A DNA stretch of 64,000 bases from Chitinophagales bacterium. GTDB taxonomy: Bacteria > Bacteroidota > Bacteroidia > Chitinophagales > JADIYW01. A model generated the notes under the pieces. That model made no database searches, was not told the DNA's origin, and saw only the letters and a list, made by a program, of their open reading frames with translations. Numbering within the stretch: the first letter of the stretch is position 1; every line of letters starts with the position of its first letter. The stretch is taken from assembly GCA_019694955.1 (NCBI GenBank), contig JAIBAX010000004.1:70001-134000 (forward strand), written 5' to 3'. The translations under genes and the position numbers were made by a program. Below are positions 8,911 through 16,184 of the stretch, piece by piece.

Positions 8911-9264
8911 CTATTCGCAATAGTTCACTACCACACTTTTCGATATCGTTGAAGATTTTCCATTTTTACTAGCAGTTAAAGTAATTGCAAACGAATTTCC
9001 ACATCCACCAACTTCAACATTAAAAGTGCTTTTTGTAGGACTGACCTGAGTACTTGTTGTGCCATCTCCAAAATCCCACAGATAAGTATCTGCATCGGTA
9101 GAGGTGTTTGTAAATGTGAAAGTTTCACCAGCACTTAGCGTATCATTTGGAGAAATAGTAAAGTCCGCCACCGGATCTTTTGTAACTTCATCTTTTTTGC
9201 AAGAAGAAAAAAACAAGGTAGTAAGAACTGCCAAGACGCTGAAAAATTTGATTGTTGTTTTCAT
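8911..9264 (-). CDS. PKD-domain lipoprotein
   Basis: The frame is open further upstream, but the ATG at 9264 gives a clean lipoprotein signal (MKTTIKFFSVLAVLTTLFFS, then SCKK), so I call 117 residues. After the lipidated cysteine comes a single PKD domain at about residues 30-110 with the typical TYLWDFGDGTTS strand. Such domains are beta-sandwich adhesion or spacer modules in Bacteroidota surface proteins. It lies between a histidine kinase and its presumed response regulator but on the opposite strand. It could be a periplasmic or surface input for that system, but nothing in the sequence proves this. Confidence 0.8.
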   Translation of the reverse strand: MKTTIKFFSVLAVLTTLFFSSCKKDEVTKDPVADFTISPNDTLSAGETFTFTNTSTDADTYLWDFGDGTTSTQVSPTKSTFNVEVGGCGNSFAITLTASKNGKSSTISKSVVVNYCE

Positions 9265-9422
9265 AAGAGTAAAATTTAATGTTTTTAAAAAATTAATAGC
9301 ACAAATTTGCAGGAAATCACCCGATGGCAATTCCCGTAATTCATGAATGGTGGGTTTCATTTCATAAATGGTGAAAAGACTAAAAATTATAATATATTAG
9401 CCAATCAAATGGCAAAATAATT

Positions 9423-10181
9423 ATGTATACAGCTATTATAATTGATGATGAAGCAAATGCACGAAGCGTTTTGTCCATGCTGTTAACAGAAAATTGCCCG
9501 CAACTCAGCATTGTAGCTGAAGCATACGATGTTCCTAGTGGCGTAAAAGCCATACACCAATACCAGCCCGATATTGTTTTTTCTGACATTGAAATGCCCA
9601 ACTACGATGGGTTTCAATTATTAGATTTTGTTGACAAAGCTAATTTTGAATTGATTTATTGTACCGGACACAATGAATTTGCATTAAAAGCCTTTGAAGT
9701 CTCTGCAATAGCTTATTTATTGAAACCGATACAACTTACACCCTTGATCAATGCCGTGAGCAAAGCTATTAAACTAATTAACGCCCCTTTTCGCAACAAG
9801 GACGAGCGGTTGACGGTATTAAAAGAGAACATTAAGAATCCTGTTTTTAAAAAAATAGCCCTACCTGTAATTGATGGATTAATATTTATTGAAGTAAATG
9901 AAATTGCTCATTTAGAAGCTGAGGGTTCCTATACGACCGTTTATTTAAAGGACAACAGCAAACTTACTATTAGCAAGAAATTAAAAGAATTTGAAAATAT
10001 TTTAGTAAGCAATGACCAATTTTTTAGAACCCATCGCTCTCATATTGTCAATTCCACCTTTATAAAACAATATATAAAAACAGATGGAGGAAGTATTATA
10101 TTGCAAAATAACCAAACCGTTCCCGTCGCAAGAGAACGAAAGGATGATTTTCTTCGATTAATAGAACAAATCAAAATTTAA
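9423..10181 (+). CDS. LytTR-family response regulator
   Basis: The 252-residue protein has an N-terminal receiver domain with the acidic pair IIDDE (residues 6-10), phospho-acceptor Asp55 in FSDIEMP, and the lysine in YLLKPI. A LytTR DNA-binding domain fills about residues 145-250 (AHLEAEGSYTTVYL and FFRTHRSHIVNSTFI). This is the usual partner of LytS-type kinases, and the TPR kinase 570 bases upstream on the same strand is the likely cognate. LytTR proteins bind paired direct repeats in promoters; none was identified here. Confidence 0.92.
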   Translation: MYTAIIIDDEANARSVLSMLLTENCPQLSIVAEAYDVPSGVKAIHQYQPDIVFSDIEMPNYDGFQLLDFVDKANFELIYCTGHNEFALKAFEVSAIAYLLKPIQLTPLINAVSKAIKLINAPFRNKDERLTVLKENIKNPVFKKIALPVIDGLIFIEVNEIAHLEAEGSYTTVYLKDNSKLTISKKLKEFENILVSNDQFFRTHRSHIVNSTFIKQYIKTDGGSIILQNNQTVPVARERKDDFLRLIEQIKI

Positions 10182-10223
10182 AATATAAAGATTCTTGGCA
10201 AAGCAACTAACCATAATGGCCCA

Positions 10224-10802
10224 CTAATCATGCAAAATCTTCCCTGCACTGGTGAACACACTCGCTAAGCGTATCGCATCCCACACCCGTGCTTCTGTTG
10301 CGCCGGCATCTAAAACAGATTGCTCATGCGATCTTACACACATCTCACAACCATTTACTGCAGAAACTGCCAAGCTTATCATCTCAAAAAACTCTTTTCC
10401 TAATACCGGAGACATCATAATGTTCATCCGCAACCTGGCCGGAGCCGTATTATATGCATCTTTGGCAACATAATGCCTAAACCTATAAAATACGTTATTG
10501 GCACTTAAAAGGGAGGCGCAAGAAATTGCTTCTGCAATTTCTGCATCTGATGCACCTAATGCCGTTGCCTTATTCTTCAAGCCATTCAACAAGGCTTGTT
10601 GACCATTATTTGACACAACTGCTATCGCCAACAAATGTGTTTCTTTCGGCGAGAAATGACTGCTTTCTAAGACACTTTTGATATTCATGCGCAAATCACG
10701 CAAGTACTTATATTCTGTTTTCACCAATAATGCTAAGGTGTCGTTATAGAAATTTTCGGGCAAACTGAGGTCTTTAAGCAAATCGATTTTGGTATCTTCC
10801 AT
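10224..10802 (-). CDS. ahpD: AhpD-like carboxymuconolactone decarboxylase family protein
   Basis: The 192-residue all-helical protein carries the AhpD core AVNGCEMCVRSHEQSV with the CxxC pair (C152, C155) and the proton-relay histidine H159. In AhpD this motif gives alkylhydroperoxidase and disulfide-reductase activity that regenerates AhpC. The neighbouring ahpC gene on the same strand, and the absence of a nearby ahpF, support AhpD serving as reductant here (inference). A stem-loop sits in the 78-base gap after ahpC, so ahpD expression may depend on read-through. Confidence 0.85.
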   Translation of the reverse strand: MEDTKIDLLKDLSLPENFYNDTLALLVKTEYKYLRDLRMNIKSVLESSHFSPKETHLLAIAVVSNNGQQALLNGLKNKATALGASDAEIAEAISCASLLSANNVFYRFRHYVAKDAYNTAPARLRMNIMMSPVLGKEFFEMISLAVSAVNGCEMCVRSHEQSVLDAGATEARVWDAIRLASVFTSAGKILHD

Positions 10803-10844
10803 GATTATATTTTTATATATTGTTAAAAATGCTTCTAAAAAGCA

Positions 10845-10871
10845 GGAAGGCGTTGATTTTCAACGCCTTCC
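10845..10871 (-). terminator. Stem-loop between ahpC and ahpD
   Basis: A 12-bp inverted repeat, GGAAGGCGTTGA/TCAACGCCTTCC, lies downstream of ahpC and upstream of the ahpD-like gene. On the reverse strand it is soon followed by a short T-run, so it may terminate or attenuate transcription between the two genes. Confidence 0.6.
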
Positions 10872-10880
10872 TTTTATATA

Positions 10881-11429
10881 CTATCCTAAAGTTGCCTGAC
10901 CTTTTTCCCAATTACATGGGCAAAGTTCATCCGTTTGTAAGGCATCCAATACCCTTACTACTTCAGCTACATTGCGACCAACGCTTAAATCATATACACT
11001 CACCCAACGAATCATTCCTTGTGGATCAACGATAAATGTTGCACGGAAGCAGATTTTTTCATCCTCATTTAGGATGCCTAAATCTTCAGAAAGCGATTTA
11101 GAAGTATCTGCCAATAATGGATATTTCAAACCTCTTAGGTCATCGTGGTTGTTTCTCCATGCTAAATGCACAAACTCAGAGTCTGTAGAAGCACCTATCA
11201 ATACAGCATCACGGTCGCGGAAATCTTCAAAATGTTTATTGAATTCTGCAATTTCCGTTGGACAAACGAAAGTGAAATCTTTTGGATAAAAATAGATAAC
11301 CAACCATTTGCCATCTTTTTCATGGATATCGTTTGAAATCGTTTCAAACTCTTTTCCTTTTTCTAAACTTACTACTGCTTTTTTTGAAAATCTTGGAAAC
11401 TTCGTTCCCACATTTGCTAAATTTCCCAT
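10881..11429 (-). CDS. ahpC: Peroxiredoxin AhpC
   Basis: The 182-residue typical 2-Cys peroxiredoxin has its peroxidatic cysteine C56 in FYPKDFTFVCPTE and resolving cysteine(s) C170/C172 in DELCPCNWEKG. It reduces hydrogen peroxide and organic hydroperoxides in the cytosol. The CPC at the C-terminus, rather than the YFxx ending of sensitive AhpC, agrees with AhpD-type or thioredoxin-type recycling, and an ahpD-like gene follows. It lies between dps and ahpD on the reverse strand, 29 bases after dps, and is probably part of the OxyR regulon of this locus. Confidence 0.93.
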   Translation of the reverse strand: MGNLANVGTKFPRFSKKAVVSLEKGKEFETISNDIHEKDGKWLVIYFYPKDFTFVCPTEIAEFNKHFEDFRDRDAVLIGASTDSEFVHLAWRNNHDDLRGLKYPLLADTSKSLSEDLGILNEDEKICFRATFIVDPQGMIRWVSVYDLSVGRNVAEVVRVLDALQTDELCPCNWEKGQATLG

Positions 11430-11458
11430 ACTAATTATTAATTTTTATTGTTTACAAT

Positions 11459-11929
11459 TTATTTTAACCATGCATTGAACATCCAAACCTGCTTTTCCAG
11501 TTGCATTACAAAATCCGTCAGCATTGTAATCGTTCCTTCATCTTCTAATTCTTGCGCCGACTTCAGGTTTTTGCGCAGCAAAGTTAAGAGTGTTTTAAGA
11601 TTTTCTACTATTAAGTTTACAGCATTTTTATCATCTGTAACGTTTTTTCCGATTTCAATCTTTGCAATAGCAAGATAGTCTGCGAAGGTATGTAAAGGTG
11701 TACCGCCTAAGGTCAAGATTCTTTCTGCAATTAAATCTATCTTTAGTTGGGCATCCGTATAGAGCTCTTCAAACTTTACATGTAGTTCAAAGAAATTTTT
11801 ACCAGTTATATTCCAATGCAGTCCTCTTAAATTTTGATAATACACTTGAAAATTCGCTAGCGTTTTATTCAATCCGTCGATTACGGTTGCAGACTTTTTT
11901 TCATCTAATCCTATCCATGTTGTTTTCAT
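11459..11929 (-). CDS. dps: Dps-family DNA-binding ferritin-like protein
   Basis: I use the ATG at 11929 (156 residues), because the upstream extension in the frame overlaps the promoter. The Dps ferroxidase signature is present: NLRGLHWNITGKNFFELHVKFEELY followed by KIDLIAERILTLGG. Dps forms dodecamers that oxidise and store iron with hydrogen peroxide and protect DNA. The gene heads the dps-ahpC-ahpD set and is divergent from oxyR across an 80-base intergenic region that carries a good promoter for dps and a palindrome resembling an OxyR site. Confidence 0.93.
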   Translation of the reverse strand: MKTTWIGLDEKKSATVIDGLNKTLANFQVYYQNLRGLHWNITGKNFFELHVKFEELYTDAQLKIDLIAERILTLGGTPLHTFADYLAIAKIEIGKNVTDDKNAVNLIVENLKTLLTLLRKNLKSAQELEDEGTITMLTDFVMQLEKQVWMFNAWLK

Positions 11930-11944
11930 ATTGATTATTTTATG

Positions 11945-11975
11945 CAAAGTTGCTACATTTACACCTATAAAACAA
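11945..11975 (-). promoter_or_regulatory. Promoter of dps
   Basis: Read on the reverse strand, TTG is followed by 20 bases and then CAACTTTG, one mismatch from TAnnTTTG. The box lies 16 bases before the dps ATG, at the right place for a housekeeping Bacteroidota promoter that needs an activator. Confidence 0.5.
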
Positions 11976-11996
11976 ATCAATTATATTTATAATTCA

Positions 11997-12011
11997 ATAG
12001 AAATTATCTAT
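11997..12011. promoter_or_regulatory. Candidate OxyR binding palindrome
   Basis: ATAG-N7-CTAT matches the half-operator spacing known for OxyR (ATAGntnnnanCTAT), with one internal position different. It overlaps the oxyR start codon and lies just upstream of the dps -33 region. That position would allow activation of dps and repression of oxyR. Confidence 0.4.
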
Positions 12012-12951
12012 GAACTATTCTTTAACGCAACTCAAGTACTTGGTAGCGGTGGATACTTATCGAAATTTTGCGCAGGCAGCAGAAAAATGCTTAGTAACTC
12101 AGCCTACGTTGAGCATGCAATTGAGGAAAATGGAAGAAGCTTTTGGCATTTCTTTTTTTGACAGAGGAAAACAACCCATCGTTCCGACAGAATCAGGAAA
12201 ACGGATGGTGGAACAAGCACGAAATATTTTGCGAGAATGTGCAAAGTTTGAGGAAATGGCATCGCAAGATCTGAAAGCATATTCGGGAAAAGTAAAGATG
12301 GGTGTTATCCCTACCATTGCACCATATCTGCTTCCAATTTTCTTAGGAGATTTATTGGCAAAGTTTCCCGGCTTAGAATTGGAAATCCATGAAATGAAAA
12401 CCGCCGATATTTTAGAACATTTGAAAACAGATGAGCTCGACTGTGCTATCTTGTCAACGCCTGTTAATGAGCCATACATTAAAGAAGTCACCCTATATTA
12501 TGAGGAAATAAAAGTCTTCTCAAATGCCGAACATCCCTTTGTTGCACTAAATGAACTCACCTCTGATCAATTGGTTCGGAATGACATTTGGATGCTGACC
12601 GAAGGCAATTGTTTTAGGAATCAAGTGATTAATCTCTGCTCGTCGAAGATTCAAAAACTCTATGGAAGCCGATTAAGCTATCAAAGTGGCTCCTTGGAAA
12701 CATTAAAGAAGATGGTAGAAACCGAAGGTGGATTCACACTATTACCGGAACTTGCCGTCATGGATTTATCCGTACGTCAGCTGAAGCAAGTAAAATCTCT
12801 TGTTCCTAAAGCAGTGAGAGAAATCAGCCTTATTTATATCCGCAATGAAGTAAAAAAAGAATGGATGCAAGTGATTACCAATACCATAAGGAACGCTATT
12901 CCAAAGGAGATGTTGGACAAAGATAGAGGGTTGATGGTAGAGTGGAAGTAA
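12010..12951 (+). CDS. oxyR: Hydrogen-peroxide sensor OxyR (LysR family)
   Basis: The 313-residue LysR-type regulator has the winged-helix N-terminus (residues 1-60; FAQAAEKCLVTQPTLSMQLRKME) and a substrate-domain fold. The decisive residues are C201 and C210 in EGNCFRNQVINLC, with the same spacing as the redox cysteines C199 and C208 of E. coli OxyR, which form a disulfide on peroxide exposure. Divergent orientation to dps-ahpC-ahpD is the classic arrangement for direct control. A palindrome overlapping its start codon suggests autorepression. Confidence 0.92.
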   Translation: MNYSLTQLKYLVAVDTYRNFAQAAEKCLVTQPTLSMQLRKMEEAFGISFFDRGKQPIVPTESGKRMVEQARNILRECAKFEEMASQDLKAYSGKVKMGVIPTIAPYLLPIFLGDLLAKFPGLELEIHEMKTADILEHLKTDELDCAILSTPVNEPYIKEVTLYYEEIKVFSNAEHPFVALNELTSDQLVRNDIWMLTEGNCFRNQVINLCSSKIQKLYGSRLSYQSGSLETLKKMVETEGGFTLLPELAVMDLSVRQLKQVKSLVPKAVREISLIYIRNEVKKEWMQVITNTIRNAIPKEMLDKDRGLMVEWK

Positions 12952-12961
12952 GTGCAACAAC

Positions 12962-14479
12962 CTAGGAATTTGTTTTCCCTTTTACGTCAAAGGCATCACT
13001 CAACCCATTGCCTAGTAGATTAAATGCCAATACGAGTACAGCAATGGCTAATCCGGGATATAAAGCAAGAAAGGTTTTCCCGGGAATCGTTAAATATGCT
13101 CTGTACTCATTTAACATAGTTCCCCAAGACGGCATGGGTGGTTTGGCACCGATGCCTACGAAACTCAATCCTGCTTCTATTAATATTGCAGAGGCAAAAT
13201 TTGCGGATGTGATCACCATAATAGGCCCTAGTATATTGGGTAATATATGTTTGAAGATAATTCTATTGTCATTATACCCCAACCCTCTTGCGGCTTGAAC
13301 ATACTCCATTTCTCTAATGCCCAATACCTGACCACGTACCACCCGTGCCACTTCTACCCACATCGACAAGCCTACCGCTATATAAATTACCCAAAAGCTA
13401 TCAATAAAATTTCCTAAAGCAAAATTAATGGACATAGCCAATAATATGGTAGGAATAGACCAAACCACATTGATTAACCACATAATACCGGAATCTACAG
13501 GAAGCGCATATTGCTTTTTATACATGGACAAAAGTTTGCTTAAAATGAAATTCAGCAATAAATAAATCACACAGAATACGGCAACCATTGCAAAGACAAC
13601 CAATAAGAAGATAACAAGATTTCCGCTTACTTTAATAATGGTAAACAAAAAACCAATTTCAATATTTAAACTCTTAGCCGTGAGAAATGAAATAGTATAT
13701 TTTTTAAAAAAAAGTATAGATAAAAAAGTGGTTGACAGTAATGAGAGTATGAAGCTTATAATTTTAGGCAAGGTAGTTTTAAGTGCGTCGTCTTTATAAA
13801 ACCCTGCAATTGCTCCTAAGAAAATTCCTATCGTCAAAGAAATTAAAACAGCGACGAAGCCAACTGAAATAGATACCCTTACACCATATAATAAACGACT
13901 TAATATATCTCTTCCGTAATTATCTGTGCCAAGTCTGTATTTTTTGGTGATGATGCGTTCTTTTTCAAATCTCTTTGCCAAATCTGAAATACTAGCGGTG
14001 ATGGTGTTTTCTTTAGCATCGTTAAATACTACTTTATCTCCATCATATACCATTTTCTTATTAGAAATAGATAATGGATAGAACACATCTACCAACCCAT
14101 ATTTTTTCGTTTCTGTTTCCAATTCTCCACGAAATACTACTACTTCAACGCTATCTTTGACAATTTTCCATGAATTTATGGGAACCATGGTGTTGGAATT
14201 TTCTCTACCCAATAGCAATGCAGCTAGAAAGAAACGGTGTTTCTCATTTCTATTCTTTTGATCGAGCATCATCTTTGTTTGGAAACCAGGTTTCTGTTGT
14301 GATATTTCCAACACCTGATCATCTGCAAAAGGAGTGGCATCCGGTGCCATTGCCGGACCGAATATGGCTAAGAAAACGGCTATGATAATAACACCTAAAC
14401 TCACCATGGCGGGTTTATTCTTTTTCAGGCGCTTCCACGCCTTCAGCATGGGAGATTCAATAACAGCTTGTCTTTCCAT
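12962..14479 (-). CDS. OppC/DppC-type ABC transporter permease with enlarged insert
   Basis: The 505-residue inner-membrane protein has an N-terminal helix (residues 24-44) in the LKAWKRLKKNKPAMVSLG context typical of OppC. A hydrophilic insert follows at about 50-180. A second part has six or more helices, GTDNYGRDILSRLLYG and the EAA loop EYVQAARGLGYNDNRIIFKHILPNILGP, which contacts the ATPase. It is about 200 residues longer than a standard OppC, in the periplasmic-type insert and in extra helices at about 240-340. No partner permease, ATPase or binding protein is adjacent, so the rest of the importer must be encoded elsewhere. Peptide uptake is the family expectation, not demonstrated. 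Confidence 0.88.
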   Translation of the reverse strand: MERQAVIESPMLKAWKRLKKNKPAMVSLGVIIIAVFLAIFGPAMAPDATPFADDQVLEISQQKPGFQTKMMLDQKNRNEKHRFFLAALLLGRENSNTMVPINSWKIVKDSVEVVVFRGELETETKKYGLVDVFYPLSISNKKMVYDGDKVVFNDAKENTITASISDLAKRFEKERIITKKYRLGTDNYGRDILSRLLYGVRVSISVGFVAVLISLTIGIFLGAIAGFYKDDALKTTLPKIISFILSLLSTTFLSILFFKKYTISFLTAKSLNIEIGFLFTIIKVSGNLVIFLLVVFAMVAVFCVIYLLLNFILSKLLSMYKKQYALPVDSGIMWLINVVWSIPTILLAMSINFALGNFIDSFWVIYIAVGLSMWVEVARVVRGQVLGIREMEYVQAARGLGYNDNRIIFKHILPNILGPIMVITSANFASAILIEAGLSFVGIGAKPPMPSWGTMLNEYRAYLTIPGKTFLALYPGLAIAVLVLAFNLLGNGLSDAFDVKGKTNS

Positions 14480-14559
14480 ATAAAAATTGAAGCGTAAAAA
14501 TACAAAAATATGCTTAGATTTTAGTGGGAATTTTTTTAGAATTCCAAACTGCCAACCAT

Positions 14560-15705
14560 CTATTTATTAATTTTCCGTCCCTTCCACCTGTATGGCAAGA
14601 AAACGCCTAGCAAACCAATTACCACAATATAGGCAATGTGTAAAAACTGACTTGGTATAAAAACGTCCATCAATTGGGACAATTTATAGAACCTACTAAC
14701 AGCGTTTAGCAATATCCATTCGACAACAAATTTACAGATGATTTGTGGCACAAAGACTAAAATAGCCCGATGATCAATAAATAAGAAAAGAAAAAGGTTT
14801 GTCAAAAGAAAAATATTGAACGCCAGTGCCAGCGTGAGGTCTCGACTAATCCTTTTGTCCTGATAGGCGCCTGCTTTACTGGTCCAGCGGATTCTTTGTT
14901 GGAAAAATGCCGATAAACCAGATTCAGGACGTGTAAGTACTGCTGCATTTGGGTTTTTTAGGTAGGTGACTTTGCCGGGAAATTGTTGTTCAATTTTATA
15001 TATTAGCAACATATCATCGCCGGAGGCAACGTGGTCGATACCTTTATAGCCTTCTACCGCTTGAAAAGCTGCTTTCTCATAAGCAAGATTTGAACCATTA
15101 CACATGTTAAAAATCCGCTGTTGGAAATAGGCAACTGTAATGCCCATCATGCCCATGAAATCAAGCGCCTGAAATTGTTCAAAGATAGAATGTGCTGGTT
15201 GAAAGAAAACAGGCCCTGCCATCATCTTGCTACCCTTCTGCTGATACACAGAAACATAATTTTCTATCCATTCTTTGGGTAGCCTGCAATCGGCATCTGT
15301 CACAATAATAAGTTCATTTGAGGCTTGTGACACGCCAAGTTCAATAGCTTTTTTCTTTAGCGTCAGTGCATTGCCCTGCTCATCTTTAAAGTTTGCCAAC
15401 TGTATTAATCGCACATTCTTTCTGTCATTTGTCAGAACAAGGTCTGCGGTTTTATCTTCAGAATGGTCATCTAATACCAGAATTTCTGTGAAGCTGGCAG
15501 GATACGTTTGTTGGGAAAGATCTGTTAGGACGTTCAATATATTATTTTCCTCGTTTCTAGCCGGGATGAGTACCGTTACTTTTGTTTTGGGAACGAGTGG
15601 TGGGAAAAATGTTGCAGGATAATTTCGCCACGACCACCAATATCTCAGCATCATTGCCAGATATAGGCATGCCACCAGTCCGGAAACAATTAACCAAACA
15701 ACCAT
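14560..15705 (-). CDS. Membrane glycosyltransferase, family 2
   Basis: The 381-residue protein has an N-terminal membrane helix (residues 2-22), then a GT-A domain with VTVLIPARNEE, LVLDDHSED and VTDADCRL (the DxD-type metal site), an acidic HVASGDDML motif and the acceptor-site motif QQRIRW. Three or four C-terminal membrane helices follow. This architecture fits processive or lipid-linked transferases; the sugar and acceptor are unknown. Its ATG overlaps the stop codon of the YdeI-like gene by one base (TAATG), so translation is coupled to it. Confidence 0.88.
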   Translation of the reverse strand: MVVWLIVSGLVACLYLAMMLRYWWSWRNYPATFFPPLVPKTKVTVLIPARNEENNILNVLTDLSQQTYPASFTEILVLDDHSEDKTADLVLTNDRKNVRLIQLANFKDEQGNALTLKKKAIELGVSQASNELIIVTDADCRLPKEWIENYVSVYQQKGSKMMAGPVFFQPAHSIFEQFQALDFMGMMGITVAYFQQRIFNMCNGSNLAYEKAAFQAVEGYKGIDHVASGDDMLLIYKIEQQFPGKVTYLKNPNAAVLTRPESGLSAFFQQRIRWTSKAGAYQDKRISRDLTLALAFNIFLLTNLFLFLFIDHRAILVFVPQIICKFVVEWILLNAVSRFYKLSQLMDVFIPSQFLHIAYIVVIGLLGVFLPYRWKGRKINK

Positions 15706-16184
15706 TAAAAAATAAATTTGGCTTTGGGGTTCGTGAATTTATCTTGTAAATACCGGATAGATTTTTCTACCCTTCTCATCTTCGTTTCTTCCTTTTTTGC
15801 CTCCAAAATATATAGCACGATTTCCTTTTTGTGTGTGAAAGACATTTTGTTAAACGAGGCTTCTGCTTCTTTATTTTCTTTAAATATGTTAAGAAGTATT
15901 TCCGGCGTTTCTATTTCTCTCGGCGCCATATCTTCTTCAATAACGACCTGTACATATTCTCCTGCTTCTTTATTCAGTTTTGCCCTTATCTGCTTATTCA
16001 CTATCAGGTTCCAATCTAAAGAATTATATCTTGCTAAGGTTCCTTTATACAGATGTCCATCGAACCATGCATTTATAGGAAGCCTTTTTTTGCCAAAAAC
16101 TTCTTCTACATTGAATGGAATGTGTACATAAAATACATCTATAGTGGTATCCTTTATGAGTATGGCATCAAATGCTTGTTTCAT
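15705..16184 (-). CDS. YdeI/OmpD-associated family protein (DUF1905)
   Basis: The 159-residue protein has an N-terminal DUF1905 beta-barrel-like part (FYVHIPFNVEEVFGKKRLPINAWFDG up to about residue 85) and a helical C-terminus with FNKMSFTHKKEIVLYILEAKKEETK, the bacteriocin-protection YdeI/OmdA signature. The molecular function is not settled. It overlaps the 3' end of the uvrA paralogue by 17 bases and the GT2 gene by one base, so the three genes form a tight reverse-strand operon. Confidence 0.82.
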   Translation of the reverse strand: MKQAFDAILIKDTTIDVFYVHIPFNVEEVFGKKRLPINAWFDGHLYKGTLARYNSLDWNLIVNKQIRAKLNKEAGEYVQVVIEEDMAPREIETPEILLNIFKENKEAEASFNKMSFTHKKEIVLYILEAKKEETKMRRVEKSIRYLQDKFTNPKAKFIF

